A stretch of DNA of 8,969 bases from a bacterium (GTDB taxonomy: Bacteria > Zixibacteria > MSB-5A5 > GN15 > FEB-12): positions 1 to 8,969 of the forward strand of contig DAOUUR010000066.1 of NCBI GenBank assembly GCA_030668045.1, read 5' to 3'. The position numbers and the translations under genes are program-made. Positions 1 through 5,696 of this stretch are shown here, one piece after another (position 1 is the first letter of the stretch; the number at the start of each line of letters is the position of its first letter). Under the pieces are notes generated by a model, which was not told the DNA's origin, did no database searches, and saw only the letters and a list, made by a program, of their open reading frames with translations.

Positions 1-71
1 GAGCTGGAGACAGCAAAAACCAAGAACAACGAGGTTAGCAGCAAAGAATATAGCGTTCTTTTTTGCATCAT
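1..71 (-). CDS. Partial: N-terminus (signal peptide) of an exported protein
   Basis: Only the first 23 codons lie in the window; the gene runs off the left edge. They read MMQKRTLYSLLLTSLFLVFA followed by VSS. A short basic stretch (K4, R5) and a hydrophobic core from about residue 7 to 20 make a typical Sec signal peptide or N-terminal anchor. The start is the first of two adjacent ATG codons at 71-69, with AAAGGAG at 79-85 seven bases upstream, so translation here is very likely real. The ribosome binding site lies inside the perfect inverted repeat at 81-99. The mature protein is not visible, so no function can be given. Confidence 0.7.
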   Translation of the reverse strand, partial: MMQKRTLYSLLLTSLFLVFAVSS

Positions 72-80
72 TAGAATGCT

Positions 81-99
81 CCTTTAATTCAATTAAAGG
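81..99. repeat. Perfect 9-bp inverted repeat overlapping a ribosome binding site
   Basis: CCTTTAATT, one C, then AATTAAAGG: two perfect 9-base arms around a single base. The gene-proximal arm contains most of the AAAGGAG ribosome binding site (79-85) of the minus-strand gene at the left edge. It could be an operator for a dimeric regulator. It could also be an RNA hairpin that hides the binding site, although the one-base centre forces the innermost pairs open. Confidence 0.5.
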
Positions 100-367
100 T
101 CATCAATTGGTTAAAGGTAACAAAACTTCATTATAAAGTCTGATACCTCAAGTACCCGATTATATCCCTAAAAAGGCGGGCAATCGGTAACCCGTCAAAT
201 ACCGCAAACCAAATAATCAGAAATTGCAAAAATACCAAAACCTGAATATCAGGATGCAAAAGTATTTGAGTAGTGGGAAATTATCAAGACCAAAAAACCA
301 CCGAATAATATCTAACATCGATAGCTTCTAAATCTCTTGGAAAACTATAAACAGAAACTTTCAGTGT

Positions 368-394
368 GTAACAGTAAGCGAAAACTTACGTTAC
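368..394. other. Possible stem-loop in the leader of the left gene
   Basis: On the plus strand GTAAC, A, GTAAG, a CGAAAA loop, then CTTAC and GTTAC form a 10-bp stem with one bulged base. No T-run follows on either strand, so it is not an obvious intrinsic terminator. On the minus strand it would lie in the 5' leader of the left gene, if transcription starts near the candidate promoter at 459-486. Confidence 0.35.
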
Positions 395-458
395 TCAAGG
401 TGCGACTGACTCAAAACAGAAGCGCTTTTACAACACAACTATTTCCCTAGACGCTCCT

Positions 459-486
459 AAAATACAAAATAATGCCCTTTTGTCAA
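459..486 (-). promoter_or_regulatory. Candidate sigma-70-type promoter for the left gene
   Basis: Read on the minus strand: a perfect TTGACA (486-481), 16 bases, then TATTTT (464-459, four of six to TATAAT). It points at the signal-peptide gene at 71-1 and would give a leader of about 380 bases. The -35 element is strong, the -10 moderate and the leader long, so this is a candidate only. Confidence 0.35.
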
Positions 487-540
487 GAACTTTCTGCAAA
501 AAAGATAGTTACGATACCTTGTAGTAATAACAATAGTCAA

Positions 541-720
541 CCACCAGCCAACCCCACTATCCCAAAATCACCAGCCAAACAACAGATCAGACACCGGCCA
601 AAGCAGAACCCACCGACCAAATACTACTAAAATCACCTCAGCTCGACACCCCTAAAAACGACCTAACAAACTTCAACCAGCCAACCCAAAACAACACATA
701 TTGTGAACATAATCACATAC
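541..720. other. G/T-poor strip with scattered CCAGCCAA-like motifs
   Basis: About 80 percent of the plus-strand bases here are A or C (144 of 180 by hand count). CCAGCCAA or a close variant occurs at 544-551, 571-578, 594-601 (CCGGCCAA), 613-620 (CCGACCAA) and 677-684, unevenly spaced. No gene is supported on either strand. The composition is unlike both the coding DNA and the AT-rich stretch to its left. Its role is unknown; it may be an unstructured regulatory region upstream of the symporter. Confidence 0.4.
701..718. promoter_or_regulatory. CRP-type palindrome, site 1
   Basis: TTGTGA, ACATAA, TCACAT matches the TGTGA-N6-TCACA core of CRP-family binding sites exactly at all ten core positions. 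It is the farthest of three such sites upstream of the symporter, centred about 515 bases before its start codon. The exact regulator in this organism is unknown. Confidence 0.55.
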
Positions 721-777
721 GTCCTCAAGCCTCAAGCAAACGACCACCTCCATAACACCACCACTCCAACAGTCTGC

Positions 778-795
778 TTGTGAACTGTATCACAA
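778..795. promoter_or_regulatory. CRP-type palindrome, site 2
   Basis: TTGTGA, ACTGTA, TCACAA is a perfect 6-6 palindrome around six bases, fitting the CRP-family consensus. It is centred 77 bases downstream of site 1 and 131 bases upstream of site 3. It sits about 90 bases upstream of an AT-rich TATTATACT stretch (871-879) that could be a -10 element, although no good -35 element precedes it. Confidence 0.6.
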
Positions 796-908
796 ACAAG
801 CTTGATTTAGACGTGTGCAGGATCACAGTCAGCCCGATACAAAACAACGCTACATAGATGGGCAAGTCCCTATTATACTCTCCGTGACCAACTGACCAAA
901 ACGACAGA

Positions 909-926
909 TTGTGAATCTCGTCACAA
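909..926. promoter_or_regulatory. CRP-type palindrome, site 3
   Basis: TTGTGA, ATCTCG, TCACAA is again a perfect palindrome around six bases. It is the closest of the three sites to the symporter (centre about 308 bases before the ATG at 1226). If it activates, the promoter should lie some 40-65 bases downstream; TATTAG at 970-975 is a weak -10 candidate. If it represses, the target could be a promoter near 871-879. The sequence does not decide between these. Confidence 0.6.
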
Positions 927-1225
927 ATAAGCCGCCGCCGGACAAGCTCTACGTGGAGGGTCACGCCCGTATTAGAGCGACGGAGGCACCTGTCAGGTCA
1001 CCCCAATACAGACCAAACAAAAAAGCACTGGTGGCCACCACAGGCGGCTTTATATCGCCCAATACAGACCAACCAAAAGGCACTGGTGCCTACCTCAGGT
1101 GGTTTTATATCGCCCAATACAGACCAACCAAAAGGCACTGGTGCCCTGAGTTTTTGTTTGTGAGACGGATGGGGTGGGCGTATTTTGCTTTCCGATCAAG
1201 AATATTCAAAGGAGAACCTATCAAG
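927..1225. other. Leader region of the symporter gene
   Basis: The symporter frame stays open upstream to a GTG at 911, but this part is not protein-like. It crosses the tandem repeat and CRP site 3 and has no conserved residues of the family. After the repeat comes CTGAG then TTTTTG (1146-1156), which with the last GGCACTGGTGCC resembles a weak terminator or attenuator. AAAGGAG at 1208-1214 is the ribosome binding site. Confidence 0.5.
1002..1145. repeat. Tandem 55-56 bp repeat with internal hairpins, 2.6 copies
   Basis: Units begin with CCCAATACAGACC at 1002 (56 bp), 1058 (55 bp) and 1113 (partial, ending at 1145). Positions 1049-1090 and 1104-1145 are identical over 42 bases. Each unit carries an inverted repeat around GCACTGGTG; in unit 2 it is GGCAC, TG, GTGCC. 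Units 1 and 2 also have a second short hairpin just before a TTTAT stretch. ACCTG, T, CAGGT at 988-998 may be the remnant of an earlier unit. The unit length is not a multiple of three, which argues against coding. The array lies 80 bases before the symporter start, so it may act in its leader. Confidence 0.75.
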
Positions 1226-2455
1226 ATGACCGGACGCACGGGCAATGTTATTTTGATCGCCATGATCGCTGGAGCAGTTCTTGGCCTTATGGGCGGGCTG
1301 TGGCTGGGTGATTTCATGCTGAGTATCAAGTTCCTCGGTACGATGTTTCTAAACGCGCTGAAAATGGTGGTCGTCCCCTTGGTCGTGGCATCCATAATCG
1401 TCGGCGTGACATCCTTAGGTGACATCCGGAAGTTAGGAAGAACCACCGGAAAGACTCTGGCATATTATATGACTACGACCGGTTTCTCGGTGCTGGTCGG
1501 GATAATCCTTGTAAATCTGATCCGCCCCGGCGACGGGGTGCCGCCTATCGGAGCGGCGGTCCCGGAGTTCATTGCCATGAAAGGCGGGGGGACGATAGTC
1601 GACGTTATAGTTGGTCTGGTCCCGGACAACATCTTTGGCGCCGCGGCAACGGGCAAGATTCTTCCGCTGATTGTGTTCTCGCTCCTGTTTGGCGGTGTCC
1701 TGACTGTCATTGGAGACAAAGGAAAACCGGTTATAGCCTTTTTTGAAGGCATCAACGCCGCGATAATGAAGATCGTCTTGCTTATCATATATTTCGCCCC
1801 GATCGGTATTCTCGCTCTGATCGGCGGGATCATCGCTGAAAACCGCGAGTCGGTGGACGAGCTGATCACCGCCCTGGGGCTGTATTCCCTCACAGTCATC
1901 ATCGGCCTCCTGATTCACGCCGTAATAACTCTGCCGATAATTTTGAAATTCTTCGGCAAGAGAAACCCGTTTAGCTATTTCCTGAATATGGGCCAGGCTC
2001 TGGCTACCGCCTTTACCACCGCCTCGTCTTCGGCGACTCTGCCGGTGACAATGGAGTCGGTCGAGAAGAAAAACAAGGTAGACGAAAGGGCTGCGTCGTT
2101 TGTGCTGCCCTTGGGAGCAACGATCAACATGGATGGTACCGCCCTCTATGAAGCGGTGGCAGCTTTGTTTATCGCGCAGATCTATGGTATCGACCTCTCA
2201 ATCGGTGCACAGGTTATCATATTCTTCACCGCTACACTGGCCTCGGTTGGCGCAGCCGCTATCCCCGAAGCCGGGCTTGTCATGATGAGTCTGGTACTCA
2301 CGGCGGTTGGTTTGCCGCTGGAAGGTATCGGCATTATCCTTGCTATCGACTGGTTCCTGGATCGCTGCCGGACCACTGTAAACGTCTGGGGTGACAGTAT
2401 CGGAGCCGCCGTGATAGCGGAGACGGTCGAAATCAAAAGGACCGCTGCCCAGTAG
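1226..2455 (+). CDS. Dicarboxylate/amino acid:cation symporter (DAACS family, EAAT-like)
   Basis: A 409-residue inner-membrane carrier expected to take up glutamate, aspartate or C4-dicarboxylates with Na+ or H+. Length and hydrophobic pattern fit the family (eight helices plus two re-entrant loops). Seen motifs: SSSATLP at 267-273 (hairpin 1), NMDGT at 301-305 (helix 7), SVGAAAIPEAG at about 340-350 (hairpin 2), and DWFLDRCRTTVNVWGD at 375-390 (helix 8). Within helix 8, D379, R382, N386 and D390 match the substrate and sodium residues D394, R397, N401 and D405 of GltPh. The arginine favours an acidic substrate. NMDGTALYEAVAALFIAQ and the DWFLDR segment resemble animal EAATs more than the classical GltP or DctA. 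The ATG at 1226 is chosen because AAAGGAG lies 11 bases upstream and the family N-terminus begins here; the open frame extends to a GTG at 911 through repeats. The gene is monocistronic, with CRP-type sites upstream and a terminator after it. Exact substrate is not determined. Confidence 0.93.
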   Translation: MTGRTGNVILIAMIAGAVLGLMGGLWLGDFMLSIKFLGTMFLNALKMVVVPLVVASIIVGVTSLGDIRKLGRTTGKTLAYYMTTTGFSVLVGIILVNLIRPGDGVPPIGAAVPEFIAMKGGGTIVDVIVGLVPDNIFGAAATGKILPLIVFSLLFGGVLTVIGDKGKPVIAFFEGINAAIMKIVLLIIYFAPIGILALIGGIIAENRESVDELITALGLYSLTVIIGLLIHAVITLPIILKFFGKRNPFSYFLNMGQALATAFTTASSSATLPVTMESVEKKNKVDERAASFVLPLGATINMDGTALYEAVAALFIAQIYGIDLSIGAQVIIFFTATLASVGAAAIPEAGLVMMSLVLTAVGLPLEGIGIILAIDWFLDRCRTTVNVWGDSIGAAVIAETVEIKRTAAQ

Positions 2456-2477
2456 ATTCACCGGATGGAAAAGCTGA

Positions 2478-2512
2478 GGCCGTCGCGTTTCCGACAGCGC
2501 GGCGGCCATTTT
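2478..2512 (+). terminator. Intrinsic terminator of the symporter gene
   Basis: GGCCGTCGCG (2478-2487), a 10-base loop, then CGCGGCGGCC (2498-2507) make a 10-bp GC-rich stem with one U-G pair, followed by ATTTT. It begins 23 bases after the symporter stop and lies between convergent genes. On the other strand the stem is followed by TCAGCTTTTCC, so it may also stop transcripts of the minus-strand gene ending at 2522. Confidence 0.8.
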
Positions 2513-2521
2513 ACTTGTATG

Positions 2522-3004
2522 CTACGGACAGGGCTGAGGAGCCGGCCCCCCCGGTATCCCGAAGAGGTAGTCGATCAAATAGGTAATATCGCCGATATTG
2601 ACCATATCTTCCAAATCTGCATTGACGTTCCCTTCGTCGCGACAGGCTGGAGCGGGACCCGCCGGCGAGCCATAGAGATAGTCGATCAGGAAAGTAATAT
2701 CGCCAACATTGGCCTTGTCCTCTACATCACTATTGGCGTTTCCTCTGATACCTGTGCAGCAGCCGCCAACCCCAAAATCCTGCCAGAAGCCTTCCAACAG
2801 ATAGAAGTTAGTAGAACTTCCAGAGCCGGTCGCGGTCTGTCCGACAGCGCTGGCCAGGATCATATTAGTTGAGATTCCAACGCCGCCGCTGGCAAAAACC
2901 TGCCATTCGATTTGTTCGCCGGTCTCCTGATCTGCAAGAACCATGATCGGGGCAAACAGGATCAGCGTCAGGCTAATGGTAGTTATCAATCTGTTCTTAT
3001 TCAT
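2522..3004 (-). CDS. Secreted protein with C-terminal double dockerin-like module
   Basis: 160 residues. A signal peptide occupies about residues 1-24 (MNKNR, then a hydrophobic run ending at VLA). Residues 30-80 form a short domain with IEWQVFASGG, AVGQTATGSGSSTNFYL and GFWQ, a pattern I associate with secreted proteins of Zixibacteria-like genomes. Residues 88-112 and 125-149 are two dockerin type I-like repeats (GNANSD, then NVGDITFLIDYLYG; GNVNAD, then NIGDITYLIDYLFG) with Asp/Asn at the calcium-binding positions. Cysteines C82, C83, C121 and C159 frame them. In cellulosomes dockerins bind cohesins; no cohesin is seen here, so the partner is unknown. The start has AGGAGA eight bases upstream. 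It lies 47 bases after the fibre-like gene on the same strand and is probably co-transcribed with it. Confidence 0.85.
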   Translation of the reverse strand: MNKNRLITTISLTLILFAPIMVLADQETGEQIEWQVFASGGVGISTNMILASAVGQTATGSGSSTNFYLLEGFWQDFGVGGCCTGIRGNANSDVEDKANVGDITFLIDYLYGSPAGPAPACRDEGNVNADLEDMVNIGDITYLIDYLFGIPGGPAPQPCP

Positions 3005-3051
3005 CTATTGTATCTCCTATTATTATCCACTGGTGCAAACTTGGCTTCTTA

Positions 3052-4908
3052 TCATTCATCCTCTAAAGGCGGGTTGTCGGTCTCTGGGGCAGGGTATGTC
3101 ATAGTACCGTATGCGGTTGGAACGAACAGAAGGGATAGAGCGTAGTCATGAATATATTGGTACGTGGTTGAGGGAGTCCAGATATACGAGTGCAAATAGA
3201 AGGTATTGTTTCCTGCCGACACATAATAGATTAGCTGTTGTGACAGGCTGGCATCATAGTAGCCCTGTGTGGCATCAATCGGAAGACTGAATGTCCGGCG
3301 CGGGCTTTTAATATCGTACACACTCGAATCACTCACCTGCATTCCGATACTATACTTTATACTGGACAAAAATTTATTCAATTCACAATATGCTGATCCA
3401 ATGGCGAGAACGTAACCGCTTGTTGGGCAGTTGATCGTCCGTGTGATTAATTTGTGTGGCCCGCTAATGTTCTGACCGTAGTATGACGAAGTTGCGTAAT
3501 GTGCCACTCCGGGCTCATCGCCTATATCTGAATCATACAGCGATCCGTTACTGACCTTTGCTCCGGTAACGGCATCTGATGCCAGCTCGCTGTTTCCGAC
3601 AGCGCCGGCCTGGATCTCCGCCGCCCTCACTGCGTCGGTGGCGATTTCATCGGCTGTGACCGAGTTGGTGCCGAGGTCAGAGGATGTAATCGTGCCGCCG
3701 ACTATATGTATAGATGAAACTGAACTTTTTGCCAGATCGGCACCAACAATAGTGCCATCGAAGATCTTGTTCGAAGTTATGGCGTCGGGGGCCAATTCGG
3801 CATTACGAACAGCGCCATCGACAATCTCATCGGGTCCAACCACGTTGCTGGCCAGGTCGGCACTAACAATAGTACCATTGGCGATTTTGGCCGATGTTAC
3901 CGCGTGGGGGGCCAGGTCGGCAGTAGCAACCATGCCATCCAGGATCTTGGCCGATGTCACTGCGTTGACGGCAAGGTCTACATTACCAACAGTGCCGTCG
4001 GCGATTTCAGTACTGTACACCGAGGATGCACCAAGATCGGCCGCCGTGATCGAGGCGTTTTGTATCTTGGCCGAGTTAACCGCGTCGTTGGCCAAATCCG
4101 CATTACTGACAGCTCCGGCGGCGATCCTGCTTCCGATTATGGCATCGGGCGCGATATCTTCCGTCGCGATCTCATCATCCTTGATCATAGCACTCGTGAC
4201 AGAATTGTAGCCAATGGCCAGCGAAACATCTCCTGTACTGCCACCACCGGACAAACCTTCACCCGCGGTTATCGAAGAGATATCGCCGTCGCTGTTGACC
4301 GTCTCCCAGGAGGAGCCGTTCCAGGAAATTACCTGCCCGATCGTAGCGCCGTTCTGGGCTATGTCGTTTAGGAGAATAGTGTTATCCTGAATTTTGGCGC
4401 TGGTGACGGCCCCGTTTATGATATGCGGGGCGGCGATCGAGGCCGAGGCTATCTTGTCGCCACTGACCGAGTTGTCAGCTACCGATGTTGCATATCCGGC
4501 GGTGTCGCTTCTTAGCGAATGGAAAGCGAAGGCTACCGAATTAAGTTTTGTGCGGGGCGCTATCTCCGGATCGGAACCGATCTTGATACCGAGGGTGCCC
4601 GTCGTATCTCCTGCAAAAATGTCATCGGGCATCGGAACCGCTGAACCCAGCTCGTAGGTGAAGACACCTCCCGCAACCGGAATTGACTGTGTGCCACTCT
4701 CCCAGACAACAACATCCGATCCGGTAGCGGTGCTGACGATCCGGAAACTTATATCGTAGTTATTGTTTGGAACCGGGTTGCCGGAATTGTCCAGCAGACG
4801 ACCCTGATACGTGATAGTGGGGGGTACCTGACTGAAGATTGCGGGGGTGAGCAATAGTGCCATTACCACGCCGCCGGCAATAATGCGGGTCAATAACGAA
4901 AATCTCAT
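3052..4908 (-). CDS. Secreted fibre-like protein with decapeptide repeat stalk
   Basis: 618 residues from the ATG at 4908, which has GGGAGG six bases upstream. The frame continues to 4995, but the signal peptide (residues 1 to about 26, MRFSLLTRIIAGGVVMALLL) starts here. Residues 30-140 hold the TITYQGRLLD domain common in exported fibre-like proteins, with GIKIGSDPEIAPRTKL. Decapeptides run at 147-186 (4 units) and, without interruption, 236-465 (23 units; consensus [AST]-[VI]-x4-[IL]-x3, for example AVTSAKIANG). Between the blocks lies a tail-fibre-like segment (ISWNGSSW; ITAGEGLSGGG). Residues 466-618 are a beta-rich C-terminal domain with two cysteines (C494, C508) that I cannot assign. 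The protein is probably an elongated, perhaps oligomeric, surface or extracellular stalk with a C-terminal head. Repeats are also visible in the DNA as a 60-bp period. Likely the first gene of an operon with the dockerin-type gene downstream. Confidence 0.8.
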   Translation of the reverse strand: MRFSLLTRIIAGGVVMALLLTPAIFSQVPPTITYQGRLLDNSGNPVPNNNYDISFRIVSTATGSDVVVWESGTQSIPVAGGVFTYELGSAVPMPDDIFAGDTTGTLGIKIGSDPEIAPRTKLNSVAFAFHSLRSDTAGYATSVADNSVSGDKIASASIAAPHIINGAVTSAKIQDNTILLNDIAQNGATIGQVISWNGSSWETVNSDGDISSITAGEGLSGGGSTGDVSLAIGYNSVTSAMIKDDEIATEDIAPDAIIGSRIAAGAVSNADLANDAVNSAKIQNASITAADLGASSVYSTEIADGTVGNVDLAVNAVTSAKILDGMVATADLAPHAVTSAKIANGTIVSADLASNVVGPDEIVDGAVRNAELAPDAITSNKIFDGTIVGADLAKSSVSSIHIVGGTITSSDLGTNSVTADEIATDAVRAAEIQAGAVGNSELASDAVTGAKVSNGSLYDSDIGDEPGVAHYATSSYYGQNISGPHKLITRTINCPTSGYVLAIGSAYCELNKFLSSIKYSIGMQVSDSSVYDIKSPRRTFSLPIDATQGYYDASLSQQLIYYVSAGNNTFYLHSYIWTPSTTYQYIHDYALSLLFVPTAYGTMTYPAPETDNPPLEDE

Positions 4909-5098
4909 GATATTCCTCCCTGCCAGAGGCAGCTTAATTGTTGACTGCGGATAGACTTGACATCGCGCCATAGCAATCCGCGCATTATCTATCAATAGAG
5001 ATGGGTTGCCTCAGGCGAGATTTGCACACTACTTGTTGAAATTTGTGGAAACGAGAAAGCTGGTGCAATCGCAAGCGTAACCCATTCCACTTCGATAC

Positions 5099-5126
5099 AA
5101 TATAGGAAATTACCAATAAAAAGCAA
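5099..5126 (-). promoter_or_regulatory. Candidate promoter of the fibre/dockerin operon
   Basis: Read on the minus strand: TTGCTT (5126-5121), 16 bases, then TATATT (5104-5099, five of six to TATAAT). It lies downstream of the hairpin terminator at 5163-5211 and points at the fibre gene start (4908), giving a leader of about 185 bases. The -35 element matches only partly. Confidence 0.35.
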
Positions 5127-5162
5127 GGGAGAATCAAGGTTGGTGCCGGATTGGTCAAATTG

Positions 5163-5211
5163 AAAAGGCGGCCCGCCGTGGTCGAAGATGTTCCAAGGCG
5201 TGCGGGCCACC
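5163..5211 (-). terminator. Long-loop intrinsic terminator after the small membrane protein gene
   Basis: In minus-strand RNA, GGUGGCCCGC (5211-5202), a 25-base loop, GCGGGCCGCC (5176-5167) and UUUU (5166-5163) form a 10-bp stem with one G-U pair and a U-run. It begins 30 bases after the stop at 5241. The unusually large, partly self-complementary loop makes it look like a dispersed hairpin element as well as a terminator. Confidence 0.65.
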
Positions 5212-5240
5212 CGGTCGGATAGGTTCTGAATCTAAGGTTA

Positions 5241-5600
5241 TCAGGATTCAGGGGTATTGTGATCTTGTTGTGTGCCCTTGAGTTTCTGGCCGGAGATAAA
5301 GTAATAGATCAGAAAGCCAAGTCCGGCGAAGATAAACATCAGGCCAAACATGCCTTCGTCGCCGATTGTATATGGCGCGACTTGTCGGATTATCAGGGCA
5401 ACACCAATTCCAAGCAGAACCATGCCCCACTTGATATCACTATGCCCTTTCTTCTGGTGATATTCCTGGAATAAGTACTTCACTTTCTCGTCGACAAGGC
5501 TCTTGTTGATCAACTTGGTACGGGTGATACTGTCGAGGATAAGCTTGAAAATCATGTACATGCCGGAAAAAACGACCGCTGCCATCAAAACATCGTTCAT
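5241..5600 (-). CDS. Small membrane protein divergent from the ECF sigma gene (DUF6249-like)
   Basis: 119 residues. Three hydrophobic segments are visible: about 3-22, 57-73 (WGMVLLGIGVALII) and 82-103 (GLMFIFAGLGFLIYYFI). A charged cytoplasmic-looking stretch (23-56) separates the first two. The order of a helix, a charged linker, then paired Gly-rich helices resembles small DUF6249-type membrane proteins that I associate with ECF sigma loci; this is from memory and uncertain. The ATG at 5600 is chosen because AAAGGAG lies six bases upstream; the open frame reaches 5732 but would cover the divergent promoters. An ECF-type promoter at 5646-5674 faces the gene and matches that of the sigma operon, so it is probably part of the same regulon. 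No catalytic residues are evident; role unknown. Confidence 0.75.
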   Translation of the reverse strand: MNDVLMAAVVFSGMYMIFKLILDSITRTKLINKSLVDEKVKYLFQEYHQKKGHSDIKWGMVLLGIGVALIIRQVAPYTIGDEGMFGLMFIFAGLGFLIYYFISGQKLKGTQQDHNTPES

Positions 5601-5645
5601 AGCAAACTCCTTTGCTTGTTGCTTGTTTTTCAGTTCATCTATATC

Positions 5646-5674
5646 ATGAGACCAGTTGGCGTCAGAAATGTTGC
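5646..5674 (-). promoter_or_regulatory. ECF-type promoter facing the small membrane protein gene
   Basis: Read on the minus strand: GCAACATTT (5674-5666), then GGTCTCAT (5653-5646), with exactly 17 bases between AAC and GTC. This is the spacing of the classical sigma-E promoter (AAC-N17-GTC). The plus-strand promoter of the sigma gene has the same two blocks at the same spacing. The leader would be about 40 bases. Confidence 0.65.
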
Positions 5675-5696
5675 GCCAATTGATCTCTGTTTTTCT

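Larger units (their letters stand above)
72..540. other. AT-rich gene-free region, leader of the left gene
   Basis: No convincing gene is seen on either strand. The stretch is A-rich on the plus strand and has only very short open frames without good ribosome binding sites. It probably holds the promoter and a long untranslated leader of the minus-strand gene ending at the left edge. Short inverted repeats occur at 81-99, 241-253 (CCTGA, ATA, TCAGG) and 368-394. No known riboswitch fold was recognised by eye. Confidence 0.5.
4909..5240. other. Gene-free region between the small membrane protein and the fibre gene
   Basis: It holds the GGGAGG ribosome binding site of the fibre gene, the candidate promoter at 5099-5126 and the terminator-like hairpin at 5163-5211. 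A 72-codon minus-strand open frame (5210-4992) crosses the terminator and promoter, has no good ribosome binding site and no recognisable features, so it is not called. Confidence 0.55.

Noticed and set aside
253..330. 25-codon open frame starting ATGCAAAAGTAT
   Set aside because: There is no convincing ribosome binding site, no known family and AT-rich surroundings; it is compatible with chance.
811..828. Fourth CRP-type site (GTGTG and TCACAG)
   Set aside because: The half-sites are separated by the wrong distance (TGTG to TCACA five bases apart) and one is imperfect.
871..879. TATTATACT as the symporter promoter
   Set aside because: The -10-like match is good but no acceptable -35 element lies 16-18 bases upstream; kept only as a remark.
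725..964. 79-codon minus-strand open frame
   Set aside because: It covers two CRP-type palindromes, has no good ribosome binding site and shows no protein-like pattern.
1002..1145. Tandem repeat as a CRISPR array
   Set aside because: Units are directly adjacent with no unique spacers and no cas genes are nearby.
911..1225. GTG-initiated 105-codon extension of the symporter
   Set aside because: It crosses a CRP-type site and a tandem repeat whose 55-56 bp period is not a multiple of three, has no ribosome binding site, and the family N-terminus begins at the ATG at 1226.
2465..2872. 135-codon plus-strand open frame
   Set aside because: It runs through the symporter terminator and antisense to a well-supported secreted-protein gene.
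3638..4371. Long plus-strand open frames inside the fibre-like gene
   Set aside because: They are antisense shadows of the 60-bp repeats; their repetitive translations mirror the decapeptide array.
4909..4995. 29-codon N-terminal extension of the fibre-like protein
   Set aside because: The signal peptide and a strong GGGAGG site support the ATG at 4908; the extension is unlike a leader peptide.
4992..5210. 72-codon minus-strand open frame
   Set aside because: It overlaps the terminator hairpin and candidate promoter, and lacks a ribosome binding site and recognisable motifs.
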